6,689 bases of DNA from an uncultured Actinomycetes bacterium. Lineage in GTDB: Bacteria > Actinomycetota > Thermoleophilia > Miltoncostaeales > Miltoncostaeaceae. Under the pieces are notes generated by a model, which had not been told where the DNA came from, did not search any database, and saw only the letters and a program-made list of their open reading frames with translations. The stretch lies in contig CAIYRJ010000182.1 in assembly GCA_903928615.1 (NCBI GenBank), positions 1 through 6,689 on the forward strand, read 5' to 3'. Numbering within the stretch: position 1 is the first letter of the stretch; every line of letters begins with the position of its first letter. This document shows positions 6,219 through 6,689 of this stretch, piece by piece. The position numbers and the translations under genes are program-made.

Positions 6219-6224
6219 ATCGTA
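6219..6224 (-). promoter_or_regulatory. Candidate -10 box (TACGAT) for a leaderless ubiX-mqnC operon transcript
   Basis: On the minus strand TACGAT (TANNNT type) ends exactly 6 bases before the ubiX ATG, and no good Shine-Dalgarno is present. That is the spacing expected when transcription begins at or next to the A of the start codon, common in high-GC actinobacteria. The -35 is poor: CTGTTT at 16 bases spacing matches only weakly. Only the geometry and the lack of a ribosome binding site support it. Confidence 0.3.
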
Positions 6225-6248
6225 GACCCGATATCGCCGGAAACAGCC

Positions 6249-6272
6249 GGGGTCCCGCACATGCGGGACCCC
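6249..6272 (-). terminator. Intrinsic terminator-like hairpin after the cytochrome gene
   Basis: A perfect 10-base stem (GGGGTCCCGC at 6249-6258, GCGGGACCCC at 6263-6272) closes a four-base loop, 31 bases after the cytochrome stop. On the minus strand it is followed by GGCTGTTT, a short T-containing tail, so termination is plausible though the T-run is weak. It separates the cytochrome transcript from the ubiX operon. Confidence 0.7.
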
Positions 6273-6303
6273 GTGTTAGACCGTTCGACAGGGGCTGGGA
6301 GGC

Positions 6304-6689
6304 CTACTTGTACTTCGTTCCCAGTCCGTTGAGGAAGGTGGACAGGTCCTCGAGCTCCTGCGGCGGCAGCGAGGCGTACGAGGGCATCGGCGCCTTGGGC
6401 GCCTTGAGCCATGCGATCATCTTCGCGTTGTCCCATCCCTTGGCCCCCTCGTTGGTGAGGTCCGGCCCCGGTCCGGGCGCTCCGACCCCCGCCACCATGT
6501 GGCACGAGCCGCAGCCGTTGGCCATGTAGACCGCCATCCCCTTGGTCGCCTGCTCGTCGAGGCCGCTGACGGGCAGCGCGCCCTTGGCCACGCCGGCGGG
6601 CGAGTTGGCGCCGAGCCAGGTCGTGTAGCAGAGCAGTCCGGTGACGATGACGGTGAGGCCGAGCGCGAACGGGCGCTTCCAGATGCGGC
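6304..6689 (-). CDS. Membrane-anchored c-type cytochrome, probably the C-terminal part of a cytochrome b/c subunit of menaquinol:cytochrome c oxidoreductase (partial, N-terminus off the right edge)
   Basis: The frame is open from the right edge to a TAG at 6306-6304, giving 127 visible residues. It begins RIWKRPFALGLTVIVTGLLC, a basic patch followed by one transmembrane helix. The heme motif CGSCH comes next, then the class-I pattern GPDLTNEG, IAWLKAP, a methionine ligand candidate in PMPSYASL, and ELEDLSTFLNGL near the end. The xxWKRPxxxG entry to a single helix before a c-domain resembles the Bacillus QcrC type and actinobacterial relatives, where a subunit-IV-like cytochrome b half is fused to cytochrome c. 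The fusion itself lies outside the window, so this is inference; a stand-alone anchored cytochrome c is the alternative. The heme domain would face outside the membrane and pass electrons from the bc complex onward. GTG at 6591 is in frame, but the coding sense continues upstream of it. Confidence 0.88.
   Translation of the reverse strand, partial: RIWKRPFALGLTVIVTGLLCYTTWLGANSPAGVAKGALPVSGLDEQATKGMAVYMANGCGSCHMVAGVGAPGPGPDLTNEGAKGWDNAKMIAWLKAPKAPMPSYASLPPQELEDLSTFLNGLGTKYK

Noticed and set aside
6213..6260. Longer UbiX from ATG 6260
   Set aside because: The ATG sits within the terminator hairpin, and the extra 16 residues are Arg/Tyr-rich and lack family similarity; UbiX proteins normally begin at the GVTGASG strand.

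Overview
The window is very GC-rich and every gene I can support is read on the minus strand. The gene content points to a high-GC bacterium that makes menaquinone by the futalosine route and respires through a menaquinol:cytochrome c complex. An actinobacterium, possibly of the Thermoleophilia type, fits best. This placement is an inference from base composition and gene content, not from a marker gene.

Layout in the direction of transcription (right to left). (1) 6689-6304: the 3' part of a membrane-anchored c-type cytochrome. It looks like the tail of a cytochrome b/c fusion subunit of a menaquinol:cytochrome c oxidoreductase, and it is followed by a strong hairpin at 6272-6249. (2) 6212-2236: a compact five-gene operon of ubiX-type flavin prenyltransferase, long-chain polyprenyl diphosphate synthase, a 160-residue unrecognised protein, mqnA and mqnC. 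Each gene overlaps the next by exactly four bases (ATGA). (3) 2235-2037: a 199-base gap holding a GC-rich hairpin and a plausible sigma70-type promoter. (4) 2036-1: a second operon of a tandem DUF2249 protein with a His/Glu repeat at its N-terminus, a DUF59 (MIP18/PaaD/SufT-like) protein, and a large multi-pass membrane protein of the heme-copper-oxidase-like/NnrS-like kind that runs off the left edge.

How they fit together. MqnA and MqnC carry out an early and a middle step of the futalosine pathway. The polyprenyl synthase would supply the isoprenoid tail, and UbiX would supply prenylated FMN for the UbiD-type decarboxylase of the late pathway. The bc-type cytochrome upstream belongs to a complex that oxidises the finished menaquinol. 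MqnE, MqnB/MqnD, the UbiA-like and UbiD-like late enzymes and the methyltransferase are not visible here.

The most unusual item is the 160-residue protein between the polyprenyl synthase and mqnA. It reads like the C-terminal part of an MqnC/MqnE-type radical SAM barrel without the iron-sulfur cysteines. The DUF2249/DUF59/membrane-protein cassette is a second little-understood module, perhaps tied to nitrogen-oxide or metal-cofactor handling.
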